Shown: positions 25,359 to 37,600 of the stretch, piece after piece
How the letters are laid out: each line of letters opens with the position of its first letter
Position numbering within the stretch: position 1 is the first letter of the stretch
DNA from: Oscarella lobularis
Lineage: Eukaryota; Porifera; Homoscleromorpha; Homosclerophorida; Oscarellidae
Direction: 5' to 3'
DNA length: 64,000 nucleotides
Assembly (NCBI RefSeq): GCF_947507565.1
Contig: NC_089176.1
Coordinates: forward strand, 3,844,001 to 3,908,000
Position numbers and translations under genes: made by a program
Notes under the pieces: model-generated
What the model saw: only the letters and a program-made list of their open reading frames with translations
The model's database searches: none
Told to the model about the DNA's origin: nothing

Positions 25359-26993
25359 ATGAGGTCTATTCGACGATTCTGTAGACGCTTATCTTGGCTC
25401 CAGTTGATTGTTCTTGTGAGCGGAGCTGTCGTGGTTGGCCTCAACGTGCTCAAATTCCGGCAGAACAACGAAGCACGAGATCGCGATCGAGCGAAACCCG
25501 TTTTCGAAGTCCACCATCTCGAAACGGAAAAACCACGCATTCCAACGGCAAAACGAGTTGATTCTCGTCCTACTAAATGGATTCGTGTCACGCAACAAGC
25601 GGCTCCCGCTCCAAAACGAGACAAATCCCTCGATTCCCTTCACATCTCCATCAAAACGGGGCTCGTTTATCACCAAAGTCGTCTTTCCGTGCTTCTGGAG
25701 ACTTGGTTCAACGACGCTCCAGAGCAGGTAGACTAAAAATTCCTAACGCGGTTTTCTGAATTTTTTTCGCAGACATATTTTATAACGGACACCAATGATG
25801 AGACACTCCAGCAGAAAACAGGTACAAGTTCTCTATATTTTGCATCAATATTATCACATATCTATAATAGGAGATCATTTGATTGTGAGCAAGTGTGGCT
25901 CCAGTCACAGCCGGTACCATAGCAACGTCGACTCGTTCAATATTCTCATTTTTTGAGTGTGGTTTAGTGCGTCGTTGTGCTGCAAAGCTGAGCAGGAATT
26001 CGAAGTGTTTTATCAGAGAAAAGAAAACAAACGGTTAATTAAAAATTATGTATTAAAATATCTTTAATTTTTTTGCTTCTTAGGTGGTTTTGTCACGTTG
26101 ACGATGACACGTATCTTAACGTTCCAGAGCTCTTGAAAATGTTGTCAAAATATGACTCATCTATTGACTATTACATAGGAAAATCAAGCATTGGCCGACC
26201 CCTAGATGTAAGAATGTTTTTTTTACTCTTATTAGACCAGGAGGGACGTTTCTTTCTTTCTAGATCTCCTTGGTTGGAAAAGCTTTGCCTGAAGGCGTAC
26301 AGGACTAATAGCGTAAATGATGATGATTTTTTCGTCACGTTTTTTTTGTTCTAGGCTGTTCACAAACCTTTTTGGTTTGCAACTGGAGGTGCCGGCTATT
26401 GCATCAGTCGTTCCTTGCTCGACAGAATGGAATCTCACATCAGGTCAATTAGTTGACGAAAGTGCTGTAAATAGTTTAATTTTTTATTGTAGAAATGGCG
26501 GGTTTGTGTCGATATGTGATAGTATTCGTCTTCCGGACGACGTAGCTGTAGGATTTCTATCCGGTGCGAAGGGATCCGTTTATTATTTAGACTCTCAGTT
26601 TTTCCCTTTTCCCCCTTTCCATAGAGTGCATCTTAGGGACTACGTTGACCCAATTGTCTGTGCTGCACTCTCATCTCGAGATGCAAAGCAGAGTTCATAA
26701 ATCTGACGTAAAGAGTCAGGTGAAAAAAGAGAATCTCGTTATTATGAAGGTGTTCTTGGATGCCTGTGTATAGATTACGTTTAGTTATGGAAAATTGGGC
26801 ACGTGGGATACTCTGATCCCCATTGATGGTCCCTTCTCTCAGGAGAAAGACCCGACCCGGTGGGATAATAATGATAATAATAGGCTAAGGGTATTCACTT
26901 CTTATTATTATGGAATTTAGATTTAAATCTTTCTATTGTTTGCTACATCCGAAGGTGCCTTGGTGTCCACCTTATACAGAGAACCTTTTATAA
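25359..26993 (+). CDS. FNG: Fringe-type beta-1,3-N-acetylglucosaminyltransferase
   Basis: Eleven exons: 25359-25727, 25773-25821, 25871-25913, 25968-26033, 26084-26207, 26264-26296, 26355-26443, 26493-26563, 26625-26719, 26774-26859 and 26921-26993. A type II membrane anchor (LIVLVSGAVVVGLNVL) is followed by a stem and the catalytic domain: ISIKTGLVYHQSRLSVLLET, TYFITDTNDETL, the DDD motif in RWFCHVDDDTYLNVPELL, FWFATGGAGYCISRSLLDRM, IRLPDDVAVGFLSE, LSVLHSHLEM, ITFSYG and a C-terminal FKSFYCLLHPKVPW. These match animal Fringe along the whole length. Fringe extends O-fucose on Notch EGF repeats in the Golgi and alters ligand choice. The last two introns were placed by homology; reading through them would stop the frame early at 26773. 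Start is 106 bases after the ankyrin gene's stop. Confidence 0.93.
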
Positions 26994-27613
26994 AGTGCGC
27001 CCGAATTGTTCTTGAGTTTAGTACCGAATTAATTTAATGAGTTGAGTAGTGAATTTAATTTTCTATTGATTTTTGAGAACGTTTAGATGATGACGTCTCT
27101 CGTTCTTCGAGGGGCTGCAGTTCTTCACGCACGAACGCAGGAAATGAGTCAATAACCGTCTCATTTTCTCATTCCAGACCCCCAAGTAACAGCTTGAAAG
27201 GATCAAGACAATCGGACCATCTCTTCCCTGAAAAACGTCGGCGAATCAATCTCGTACTGTAGCAGTCACGGTCTCACAGTAAAAGATTTCTCATACGCCA
27301 TTGAGTCTGTTTTTCAGACAACAGGGCGTCGAATAAAAAAACTCAAGAGGGCTTCTTCTTCCAAAATCGGTCTATTTGAACTTCGTCGACAGCGAGGACG
27401 CCTTCACAGCGGCGCCAGGTCAACGACTTCTGGTTGTTGTCGCCACTAAGAGCAGGCCTCCAAATAATTATAATTATAAGCCACATCCTGTGCGACCCTG
27501 CTGTCCCCTACTCATCGCACGGCTGCCTCGTCTCGCTTCTCGCCTGACGTTTGACGCGAAAGCACGAACCAGCGCAGATCCAATAAAGACGGGAGATTTC
27601 GTTGCGTGATGAG
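26994..27613. repeat. 5' flank of RTK unit A, duplicated in front of unit B
   Basis: No gene. From about 27072 on, this sequence is nearly the same as 34081-34630 upstream of unit B, with small indels, which marks it as part of the duplicated unit and the likely promoter and 5' untranslated region. The first bases (GAGAACGTTTAGATGATGACG) also occur at about 46078. An open frame at 27376-27609 is not kept in the copy and is not taken as a gene. Confidence 0.6.
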
Positions 27614-30600
27614 ATGAGTCTTTTTGAAGCCCCTCTTGTTGGCGCGACTTCTTTTCCTTTATTTCTCACTTTGTTATTGGGTTAGTGTATGGTATTTGGT
27701 GATTTCGTCAACGATAGTCGTCCGCTTATCTTTTGTAGGTGCTAGTGTCGCGCGTCTCGACGCTGCTGAGGCGTGGAGCGATTCTTTGAAACATATCGTC
27801 ACGTTAGCTTCCACCTCGTTACTCTTCTTTTAATAATTTCCCTTTTAGTGTTAACTGCACTAACCAGCTGGTACTCGTCAATTCAGCCGTATTGGATTGC
27901 TGTACGAGCCACTGCAATTCGTCAAAGTGTTTATGCCGTAATTATTATGAAATGACTTGGTTCATTTTGTTGCTTTTAGGTCGGCTCTTGACGTTGTTAG
28001 AACGGCGTGTCAGTACAGACGTTACTGTCAAGTGGTTGCGTCCAACGTCACTTTTGAAACGAATTGCACCGGAGAAATATTTCTGAATATTTCGTATGAA
28101 TGTGTGGAAGGTGAGACGTGAAGAGTTGACTGCATGATGTGGCATGTATATGCACAGGTCTAAACGATACCGTTCTTCCTCCATTTCTTCTACAAGTGAA
28201 GAAATCGTCTGCTAAACTCCGCTGGCATCCGACTAACCACCAAAGTATTCAAGAAACTCGCATTCAGAGGCGATACGTTCCCATGAGCCAACCATGTGCC
28301 GTTCCGGGATTTCTGTTTGAAGGCTTTGGCTACGTTCACCTTGCTCAAGATCAGTTCATTGGTGGCGAAGAGTTTAAGATAAAATTGTTTTTCCGGACGG
28401 CAAATCCAGACGGGATTCTATTTGCAGCATTTAAAAGCGACGCATCGTTGTATGTGTATCTTGCACTCATTGATGGTCAACTCAAATTTCGTGTTGAATG
28501 TGAAGGCAACAATAAGCAAAGCATAGAAACTGATAAAACGTGGAACGACAATCGCTTTTACAGAGTAGAAGCAGTGAAAACAAATGAAAACATTATACTC
28601 CAAGTTGTCACTGGCAACAGAACTAATCTGTTCAATACTAGTATTAAGTGTGGCAAAACTTTTGTTGTCCATAGCAGTTATATTGGAGGGCCACCCACGG
28701 ATGCCTCACTGAAGTCTAGTTTACCTACGCTGCTTTCAGACCGGATCGGATTTATTGGCTGCATCAGGGTGATGTTTCTCCACGACAAAAATGCAGAATT
28801 CAATTCATCGAAAGTTCAAAAGCTCGTTAATGTTGTTCAGGAGAACGGCGGCTGTCCGCCGTCCTTTGAAAAAGCGATGCATTTTCGCGGATCTGGTTAC
28901 GTGAAATTAGGTTTATCTTCTTCTTCTCAGATAAACGAAAAACTTCACTTTCGCTTTCGAATTCGAACGAGTTGGCCAAATGGATTGCTTCTCGCCGCAT
29001 TCAGAGATGCGAGCAAAGACTTTCTTTTCGTTGAAACGCGCGGTCGTGATGGAATCGATGTGAGATATAGAACGAACGAAGAACGAGTCAATATTATTCG
29101 CGCGAACCGATGCGTCTTGTGCGACGGCTCATGGCATGAAATCGGTCTTTTGATTACGAACGAGTCTTTTACTGTAAGAATTGATAACGAAAAAAGCAAA
29201 GAACTTGCTCATACTATTAACGTCAGAGAGTTTGCTTCGGAAATATTGCAAAATGTGTATCTTGGTGGAATGCCACAATACAATCTGTCAGAGACGAGGC
29301 CAACTCCAGTAGAAGTAGCTTTGGGATTTGGCGTGAATGTCACCAGATACGGTGGTTGCTTGGCCGATTTTTCCGTGAACGAGACATCTATTGATGTCGT
29401 GAAGAAGAGAGAGGATAGTGTAAAAGTGAGTTTTGCTGGATGTCCCGACTTTCCTTGGAGCGGTCCAATATGCGAAGAACAGTTGATGGATATTAATTCG
29501 GCGAACAAAGAAGATAGGACCGTCACTGACACAAAGGTCGAAGCATTTACCGGTAGGTGATTCAACAAAGCGTTTGCCTTACTTGTACTTTATTCTCGAA
29601 ATGTTAGAATACTTATATCGTGTCGTGGCGAAGGTTTCCGGCGGTGGCGTTGTTTTTAGCGAATGGATAACTGTTCGCACTGGAAAAGACAGTAAGAGTG
29701 TGTGTTGTTTATTTCTCTTTTTTTGAGAGCTTGGATTCTAATGTTACAGGTTCGTCGAGTGGACGTTTCCTGCCACAAATTGACTACGACGGGATGAAGG
29801 CGACAATACGATGGGCTGGTCCGCCAACTGTTCTCAGGGACGACGACGAGTCGTACGACATTTATATATTATACGCATGCACGGTCTGCTCAAACACCAC
29901 GATTTCACCCTGTTATCACTGGAACATAGAGAACACAACTCTACCATATCAACTGTCTTCTGTGACACCCTCGACTATGTATACTGTCAAAATTAGTGCT
30001 TCTGTTTTGAACAGAAGAAAAAAGCTAACGTCGAATTTTAGTACTCCTGTGCAACGAAAAGGTGTCGTGCAGTTTCGCTTTCTTTTCTTTACTTTAATTT
30101 TGAACTGTACAGCTCATTCGAACGTTTGTGAATGCAACAAAGACGAAAGAGAGTGCGATTTTTCGTTTGTTTACGACGAGAAAGAATGTTCAGGTTGGTC
30201 AAACGTTTCTTTCAACACGTCTTGGTGCTCGACAAAACCTGATGCAATCCAGACGACGCTAGAGTGGTCATCTAGCATTTGTCCTGGTAAGAGCAACAAA
30301 GGCAGTCGCAGTCGCAGCTCTGATTTATTTTTTAGCCGCTTCATCCTTATTTAATCACATTTGTCCTCCGCCTTCTGCAAATTTTACAACGAATTCTTCA
30401 CCATCAGTAATATCACCGAGTTCATCGCCAATACGTCCGTCTGCCGCTGTCAATTCGACGACAGGTTTGTAACGAACGTTTTGGCGCATCTGTAATAACG
30501 AACTATCTAGAAACCACTTCTTCGTTTGGACTACCCGACGCTTATCTTGTTGGAACGGGAATAGGATGCTTTTTGGTTGTGATAGGCGTTGGTTTTTTCT

Positions 30601-32519
30601 TCTATTGGAAGAAAAAAAGAGCACCAGCAGCGTCATCTAATAGAAATGGTAGGCAAACAGAACTCTTTTGCTTTTTGTCACACCGCGGTCCGCACCGGTC
30701 TAAGTCACTCTTGTTTTATCATTTAGAAGTTCAAATGACGGCTACCGTCTCTTCTCCTTTAGGCGAAAACAACATACTCCTTACTAGAAATGACTATTAT
30801 TCTTTGCAGCCGCCTTTGTCACGTCCACCGCTTCCACCGCCGAATGAAACAGTCTACTCTGAAATTGATTGCATCGAGAAGAGAGACGATGCACCGTTTG
30901 ATGCAGTCAATCTAGGAAGTGAACAGTTTGCAAAATCCTTAAACGTATATATGAGCCGTGTTGGAGTTAACACGGCAGATGTCAAGAACGACAGAATCGA
31001 CTACGAAGATCCTATTCCGGACGACGAGACTGAAATGGGCTTCACTGCGGTATCAGAATTTGATCAGATTATTAATTAACGAGTTTGGTAGTAAATTTGA
31101 AATGTAGGCTTCCATTTCAGTCTTTTGGGAGCCGGCTAAAACGGAAGAGACATTACGCAACCAGCTCGCTGAAGCAAAGGTTCGTTTGCTGAAAAGGTTC
31201 GATATTCAACTAGAAGTGGTTTTGGGTTCCTGGTAAGCTTGAATTTTATGTGTCTTGCTGCTTTCTCTCTCAATTCTTTAGTCAATTTGGAACGGTCGAG
31301 AAGGGAATTTGGACCAAGGTGAAGTGAAAATATTTTTTCTGTCTAATTTATATAAAGATAGTTGCTTTAATTACTAGGACCAGGAATCAAGCATTGTTGT
31401 GGCGGTGAAAACATTGAAGTCGGATACGGGAGAGAACAGGGTAAAGTTTTTTCGCGAAGCTGCAATTAGGAGCCAGTTTGAACACAATAACGTCATCAAA
31501 ATGTACGGAGTCGTGCTGAGTGAAAATCCGGTAATGAGACTGCGTTATTGTTGGTACCTTATTTAGAATTCACTATTCAGATAATGATTTTGGAAATGTT
31601 GCCAAAAGGAGATCTGACACAATTCTTGTTAACTACGAGGTACCCTTGTCGCTTGCGAAGTTAAAATAAATGATCTTGAACGCTTCGCATTGATTAGATA
31701 TGAGAAAGCTGCGCTCAAATCTAACTTGGCCGCTTGCTTTTTGGAGATGTCTCGTGGCATTGCAGCTGGAATGACCTATTTGGCAGGATTATCATTTATT
31801 CACAGAGTAAAAATATTTGCGTGGTTTTTATGTTAGTTGGTATTTTTATGTAGGACTTGGCGGCCAGAAACGTTTTATTGGACCAAAATCTTGTCTGCAA
31901 GGTTCTTCTTTTTTATCTGCGGTGTTCTATTCTAAAATGAAAATTTAAGATTGCTGATTTCGGATTGGCAAGAGATTTTGATGAAGAGGACTGCTACATG
32001 GGGCGAATCTGCATTAGGTGGACAGCTCCCGAAGTAAAAAACAATGCCAATTCGCCTTATTAAACTCAGTGCAGTATATTTAGGTTCTGAAATTTTTCAC
32101 ATACTCGTTGGCTAGCGACGTGTGGAGTTACGGAGTTGTTTTATATGAAATCTGGTCGGTTGGTGAACAACCCTACGACTGCTTATCAAACAAAATGGTC
32201 GTTGAAAATTTGGAAATGGGCTATCGACTTCCTCCACCTCCTGGCTGTCCTTACGCTATTTATAAACTGATGATTGAGTGCTGGTGATCATGCAACATTT
32301 ATTATTTTCGTTATTGTCATTATTATTTTTTTCAGGCATCCTGATGATCACAAGCGGCCTTCGTTTAGTGCCGTATCCACTTGTCTGTCTGAGCCGGATG
32401 ATGCGTTGCTGATCAATGAGGAGACCTCGGAGCCTATATCAGGAAAAATAGGCGATTGTGTGGAAGAGTCGTGCCAAACGGCTTACTTGGACCTTCAGTC
32501 TGTCTACAAATCTCAGTAG
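27614..32519 (+). CDS. RTK array unit A: lectin-like/LamG2/FN3 receptor tyrosine kinase
   Basis: Multi-exon. Signal peptide exon starts at 27614. Exons at 27739-27802, 27849-27926 and 28001-28110 form a SUEL/galactose-binding-lectin-like module ending [20 protein letters not shown] and LNISYEC. One long exon (28158-29552) carries two laminin-G domains ([30 protein letters not shown] with [10 protein letters not shown]). FN3-like and Cys-rich exons lie at about 29610-30290, a Ser/Thr linker, then the membrane helix (GTGIGCFLVVIGVGFFFYW, about 30511-30648). A proline-rich juxtamembrane exon precedes the kinase (about 31100-32519). An in-frame stop at 31077 is intronic: all units share a donor after GFTA. 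VAVK, HRDLAARN and DFG are present, but the glycine loop reads GSCQFG and the activation loop is shortened to DCYMG. The first lectin Cys seen in unit C is absent. Ligand and pathway unknown. Confidence 0.85.
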
Positions 32520-32628
32520 AAGAAAACTTGGAGTCGTTCTAGATTTTAGCGAGTGATTTTAGCTAACTTTGTCCGTCTTTAGATTGAAATCGTTCAGAAC
32601 TAATAGAAGACTATAAAAGAATAAGGGA

Positions 32629-33160
32629 ATTTCACATAGAAAACAAGCGACGCTGCTGTCGAAGTTTCTCTGGCAGCGTAGCAGCCAGGTCCAGGACGCC
32701 TTGCGAGTCCTTTGAGCGGCAATCTTCCGGCATCACGCCTCCATCGAATGCTTCCCACGCGTGCGTACTACTGCGTAGTCGATGAGCGCTTTTATCGTTG
32801 CCATTCCGTTCAGAATCCGTTGGCTTCGTTGCTCGGCTCGGGCCCGTTTGCGTCGCCGAATCCCCACACGCTCGAACGACCCTCGTGCTTCTTCGGGGCA
32901 ATCGCGCGACGAAAGCGAACTCGACGATCGAGCTTGAGCGTCGACGCGCGGCTCCGTTAGGAAAATTCGGACGCCCGTTGTAGGATGACGAGTTTGCTGA
33001 GATGTTTGAGCATGAAGCGGAGGGCGGACGACGTGCCATCGCGTCCGTAACGCGTCGTAGGAGGAACAGATCATGTCTACGCACCTGCAAACGGTTAGAA
33101 CGAAAACTGTCGGAAATATTGACCCACGTCGTGTTCTTAGTTCTTTCGACAACGTCCCAA
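32629..33160 (-). pseudogene. Fragment of the array-flanking asparaginase gene
   Basis: Corresponds to the 3' end of the asparaginase at 54555 onward: the last residues EKLRQ-RRLFSM and the block SIVEFAFVAR-like (opposite frame) are recognisable at DNA level, as is the shared 3' flank. Internal deletions and frameshifts scatter the match over several frames. The fragment ends near 33160, where ankyrin-gene sequence begins. Not expected to make protein. Confidence 0.75.
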
Positions 33161-33162
33161 GT

Positions 33163-34080
33163 GACGAATTCTCAAACGGGGTTGACTCCGTTGCATTACG
33201 CGGCGCGAAAAAACGATTTGCTTATGATAAAGTGAGATAGATATCTGCTTACGTCATCCACGGGGTTATTGCGTTGAGTAGGTGTGTGTTGAAGTGGGGG
33301 GAAGTATGTGTAGTATCGAAGACAATAAGTCATTGTATCCGGAGAGAGTGACAACGGACAAAAAATGTTAGAAATACTTGAAGGAGGAGCGTATTGAGAG
33401 GAGTGCACTTATCAAGCAAAAGTGCGCAAAGGCACGCTATTATTTGCTATTGAATTATTGATTTTTATTTAAGGGTTTATTGAAGAAATCCGATCTGCAT
33501 GAATCTGATTTGTCAACGGTTGATGACAACGGAGATACGCCTTTGATGGCCGCCTGCAAAGCGAACAAGTGATCGATCTCCTAGGCTGAGTTCTCCCATT
33601 AATTTATTGATTTTTAGACTTGATATGATTGAATTGTTTGCGAGTTTCTCGTCTCTATCGCTCAACGGTCAAAATATCAAAGTATTGGGTATGAATTTAA
33701 CTAGTTTTTTTTAATTATTTGTTTGGTAGACTGGGAAGACTCCTTTGGCCATTTGCGCCGAACTCGGTCATTTGTCATGTCTCAAAAAATTAATCAAGTC
33801 ACTACCATTATCTCATTTTTCTGCGCCTTTTTGATATGAATTGTTTTTAGGTTCCTTCGGGCAAGTGGGGCTCTCGATCTCTACAACGGATTTCAAATCA
33901 AAGATTTCAACATTCCGCGATACTTGCCACTTCACCACGCGTGCAAGAACGGTCACTTAGACTGCGTCGAAGAGATCCTACGTCACAGCGAAGGCCTAGT
34001 CGTTCGTCGTGATATTTTGGGGTAGAATTTTCTCGTAGACTTGGCGTTCGGATGAGGCGAGACGTATGGAACTGAACGAC
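33163..34080 (+). pseudogene. Truncated copy of ankyrin gene exons (copy 1)
   Basis: Matches 22024 to about 22960 of the intact ankyrin gene, introns included: NSQTGLTPLHYAARKNDLLM, the KSDLHESDLSTVDDNGDTPL exon, the GKTPLAICAELGHL exon and the YLPLHHACKNGHLDCVEEIL exon can all be read. Small indels (for example AACAAGTGATCG in place of AACAAGTGCTTA after the exon) and loss of both ends show it is broken. It joins directly to the asparaginase fragment on the left and to unit B's 5' flank on the right. Confidence 0.85.
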
Positions 34081-34630
34081 GATGATTTTTGAGAACGTTT
34101 AGATGATGACGTCTCTCGTTTCTTCGAGGGGCTGCAGTTCTTCACGCACGAACGCAGGAAATGAGTCAATAACCGTCTCATTTTCTCATTCCTGACCCCC
34201 AAGTAGCAGCTTGAAAGGATCAGCTAAATGAGACCCCACAATCGGACCATCTCTTCCCTGAAACGTCGGCGAATCTCGTAGCAGTCACGGTGTCACAGTA
34301 AAAGATTTCTAATACGCCATTGAGTCCGTTTTTCAGGCAACAGGCGCGTCGAAAAAAACTCAAAAGGGCTTCTTCTTTACGTTTCTATGTACTAAAATCG
34401 GTCTATTTGAACTTGATCGACAGCGAGGACGCCTTCACAGCGCCAGGTCAACGACTTCTGGTTGTTGTCACCCCTAGGAGCAGGCCTCCAAATAATATTA
34501 AGCCACATCCTGTGCGACCCTGCTCTCCCCTACTCATCGCACGGCTGCCTCGTCTCGCTTCTCGCCTGACGTTTGAAAGTACGAACCAGCGCAGATCCAA
34601 TAAAGACGGGAGATTTCGTTGCGTGATGAG
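34081..34630. repeat. 5' flank of RTK unit B, copy of unit A's flank
   Basis: Near-identical to 27072-27613 with small insertions and deletions. No gene. Probably holds the unit B promoter. Confidence 0.6.
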
Positions 34631-37600
34631 ATGAGTCTTTTTGAAGCCCCTCTTGTTGGCGCGACTTCTTTTCCTTTATTTCTCACTTTGTTATTGGGTT
34701 AGTGTATGGTATTTGGTTGATTTCGTCAACGATAGTCGTCCGCTTATCTTTTGTAGGTGCTAGCGTCGCGCGTCTCGACGCTGCTGTGGCGTCGAGCGAT
34801 TCTTCGAACAATGTCGTCACGTTAGCTTCCACCTCGTTACTCTTCTTTTAACAATTTCCGTTTTAGTGTTAACTGCACTAACCAGCTGGTACTCGTCAAT
34901 TCAGTCGTATTGGCTTGCTGTACGAGCCACTGCAATTCGTCAAAGTGTTTATACTGTAATTATTATGAAATGACTTGGTTCATTTTGTTGCTTTTAGGTC
35001 GGCTCTTGACGTTGTTAGAACGGCGTGTCAGTACAGACGTTACTGCCAAGTGGTTGCGTCCAACGTCACTTTTGAAACGAATTGCACCGGAGAAATATTT
35101 TTGAATATTTCGTATGAATGTGTGGAAGGTGAGACGTGAAGAGTTGATTGCATGATGTGGCATGTATATGCACAGGTCTAAACGATGCCGTTCTTCCTCC
35201 ATTTCTTCTACAAGTGAAGAAATCGTCTGCTAAACTCCGCTGGCATCCGACTAACCACCAAAGTATTCAAGAAACTCGCATTCAGAGGCGATATGTTCCC
35301 ATGAGCCAACCATGTGCCGTTCCGGGATTTCTGTTTGAAGGTTTTGGCTACGTTCACCTTGCTCAAGATCAGTTCATTGGTGGCGAAGAGTTTAAGATAA
35401 AATTGTTTTTCCGGACGGCAAATCCGGACGGGATTCTATTTGCAGCATTTAAAAGCGACGCATCGTCGTACGTGTATCTTGCGCTCGTTGACGGTCAACT
35501 CAAATTTCATGTTCAATGTGAAGGCAACAATCATCAAAGCATAGGTAGTAAAACGTGGAACGACAATCGCTTTTACAGAGTAGAAGCAACGAAAACCAAT
35601 GAAAGCATTATACTCCGAGTTTTTAATAGGAAACAACAGTTGGAGAAGTCTGAGAGTATGAATTGTGAGACGATTGTTGTCAATAACAGTTATGTTGGAG
35701 GACTACCCGCAGATCATGATGATAGTATACAGACGTTGATTCCAGACACAATTGGATTTATTGGTTGCATTAGGGTGGTGTTTCTCTACAAAAAGAGCGC
35801 AGAATTCAATTCATCGAAAGTTCAAAAGCTCGTTAATGTTGTTCAGGAGAACGGCGGCTGTCCACCGTCCGTTGAAAAAGCGATGCATTTTCGCGGATCT
35901 GGTTACGTGAAATTGAATTTATCTTCGTCTCAGATAAACGACCCACTTCACTTTCGCTTTCGAATTCGAACGAGTTGGCCAAATGGATTGCTTCTCGCCA
36001 CATTCGGAAATATGAGCAAAGACTTTCTTTTCGTTGAAACGCGCGGCCGTGATGGAATCGATGTGAGATATAGAACGAACGAAGAACGAGTCAATGTTAT
36101 TCGCGCGAACCGATGCGTCTTGTGCGACGGCTCATGGCATGAAATCGGTCTTTTGATTACCAACGAGTCTTTTACTGTAAGAATTGATAACGAAAAAAGC
36201 AAAGAACTTGCTCATACTATTAACGTCGGAGAGTTTGCTTCGGAAATTTTGCAAAATGTGTATCTTGGTGGAATGCCACAAAACAATCTGTCAGAGACGA
36301 GGCCAACTCCAGTAGAAGTAGCTTTGGGATTTGGCGTGGATGTCACCAGATACGGTGGTTGCTTGGCCGATTTTTCCGTGAACGAGACACCTATTGATGT
36401 CGTGAAGAAGAGAGAGGAGAGTGTAAACGTGAGTTTTGCTGGATGTCCCGACTTTCCTTGGAGCGGTCCAATGTGCGAAGAACAGTTGGTAGATATTAAT
36501 TCGGCGAACAAAGAAGATAGCATCGTCACTGACACAAAGGTCGAAGCATTTACCGGTAGGTGATTCAACAAAGCGTTTGCCTTACTTGTACTTTATTCTC
36601 GAAATGTTAGAATACTTATATCGTGTCGTGGCGAACGTTTCCGGCGGTGGCGTTGTTTTTAGCGAATGGATAACTGTTCGCACTGGAAAAGACAGTAAGA
36701 GCAATTGTAGAGTGTGTGTTGTTTATTTCTCTTTTTTGAGATCTTGGATTCTAATGTTACAGGTTCGTCGAGTGGACGTTTCCTGCCACAAATTGACTAC
36801 GACGGGATGAAGGCGACAATACGATGGGCTGGTCCGCCAACTGTTCTCAAGGACGACGACGAGTCATACGACATTTATATATTATACGCATGCACGGTCT
36901 GCTCAAACACCACGATTTCACCCTGTTATCACTGGAACATAGAGAACACAACTCTACCATATCAACTGTCTTCTGTGACACCCTCGACTATGTATACTGT
37001 CAAAATTAGTGCTTCTGTTTTGAACAGAAAAAAAAAGCTAACGTCGAATTTTAGTACTCCTGTGCAACGAAAAGGTGTCGTGCAGTTTCGCTTTTCTTTT
37101 CTTTACTTTAATTTTGAACTGTACAGCTCATTCGAACGTTTGTGAATGCAACAGAGACGAAAGAGAGTGCGATTTTTCGTTTGTTTACAACGAGAAAGAA
37201 TGTTCAGGTTGGTCAAACGTTTCTTTCAACACGTCTTGGTGCTCGACAAAACCTGATGCAATCCAGACGACGCTAGAGTGGTCATCTAGCATTTGTCCTG
37301 GTAAGAGCAACAAAGGCAGTCGCAGTCGCAGCTCTGATTTATTTTTAGCCGCTGCATCCTTATTTAATCACATTTGTCCTTCGCCTTCTGCAAATTTTAC
37401 AACGAATTCTTCACCATCAATAATAACATCGACAAAACCTTCCTCTTCTGTCACCCCGACGACAGGTTTTGCGACAAATTCTGTGCCATCAGCAATAACA
37501 AATTTTTCTAGAAACGAGTTCTGAGAGCAAATTCGATTATCTTTTTGTTGTGGGAATAGGGTGTGGGTGTGTGTTGGCCGTTGTAATAGCCGTTATTTTT

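Noticed and set aside
26700-26773. Early stop of Fringe at 26771-26773
   Set aside because: An intron from 26720 to 26773 restores conserved ITFSYG and C-terminal FKSFYC-type sequence.
27376-27609. Open frame in the unit A 5' flank, partly shared with unit B's flank (34320-34634)
   Set aside because: Indels between the copies break the frame, as expected for non-coding flank.
30950-31080. Stop codon ending the juxtamembrane frame of unit A, suggesting a kinase-less receptor
   Set aside because: A GT donor after GFTA, shared by all units, lies before the stop and an acceptor precedes the kinase in each. The stop is intronic.
37430-37530. Unit B read as a pseudogene because its linker frame ends at 37524
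   Set aside because: The stop lies close to the expected membrane-exon junction and the downstream juxtamembrane and kinase exons are intact. Splicing here needs transcript support, so it is kept as a gene with lower confidence.
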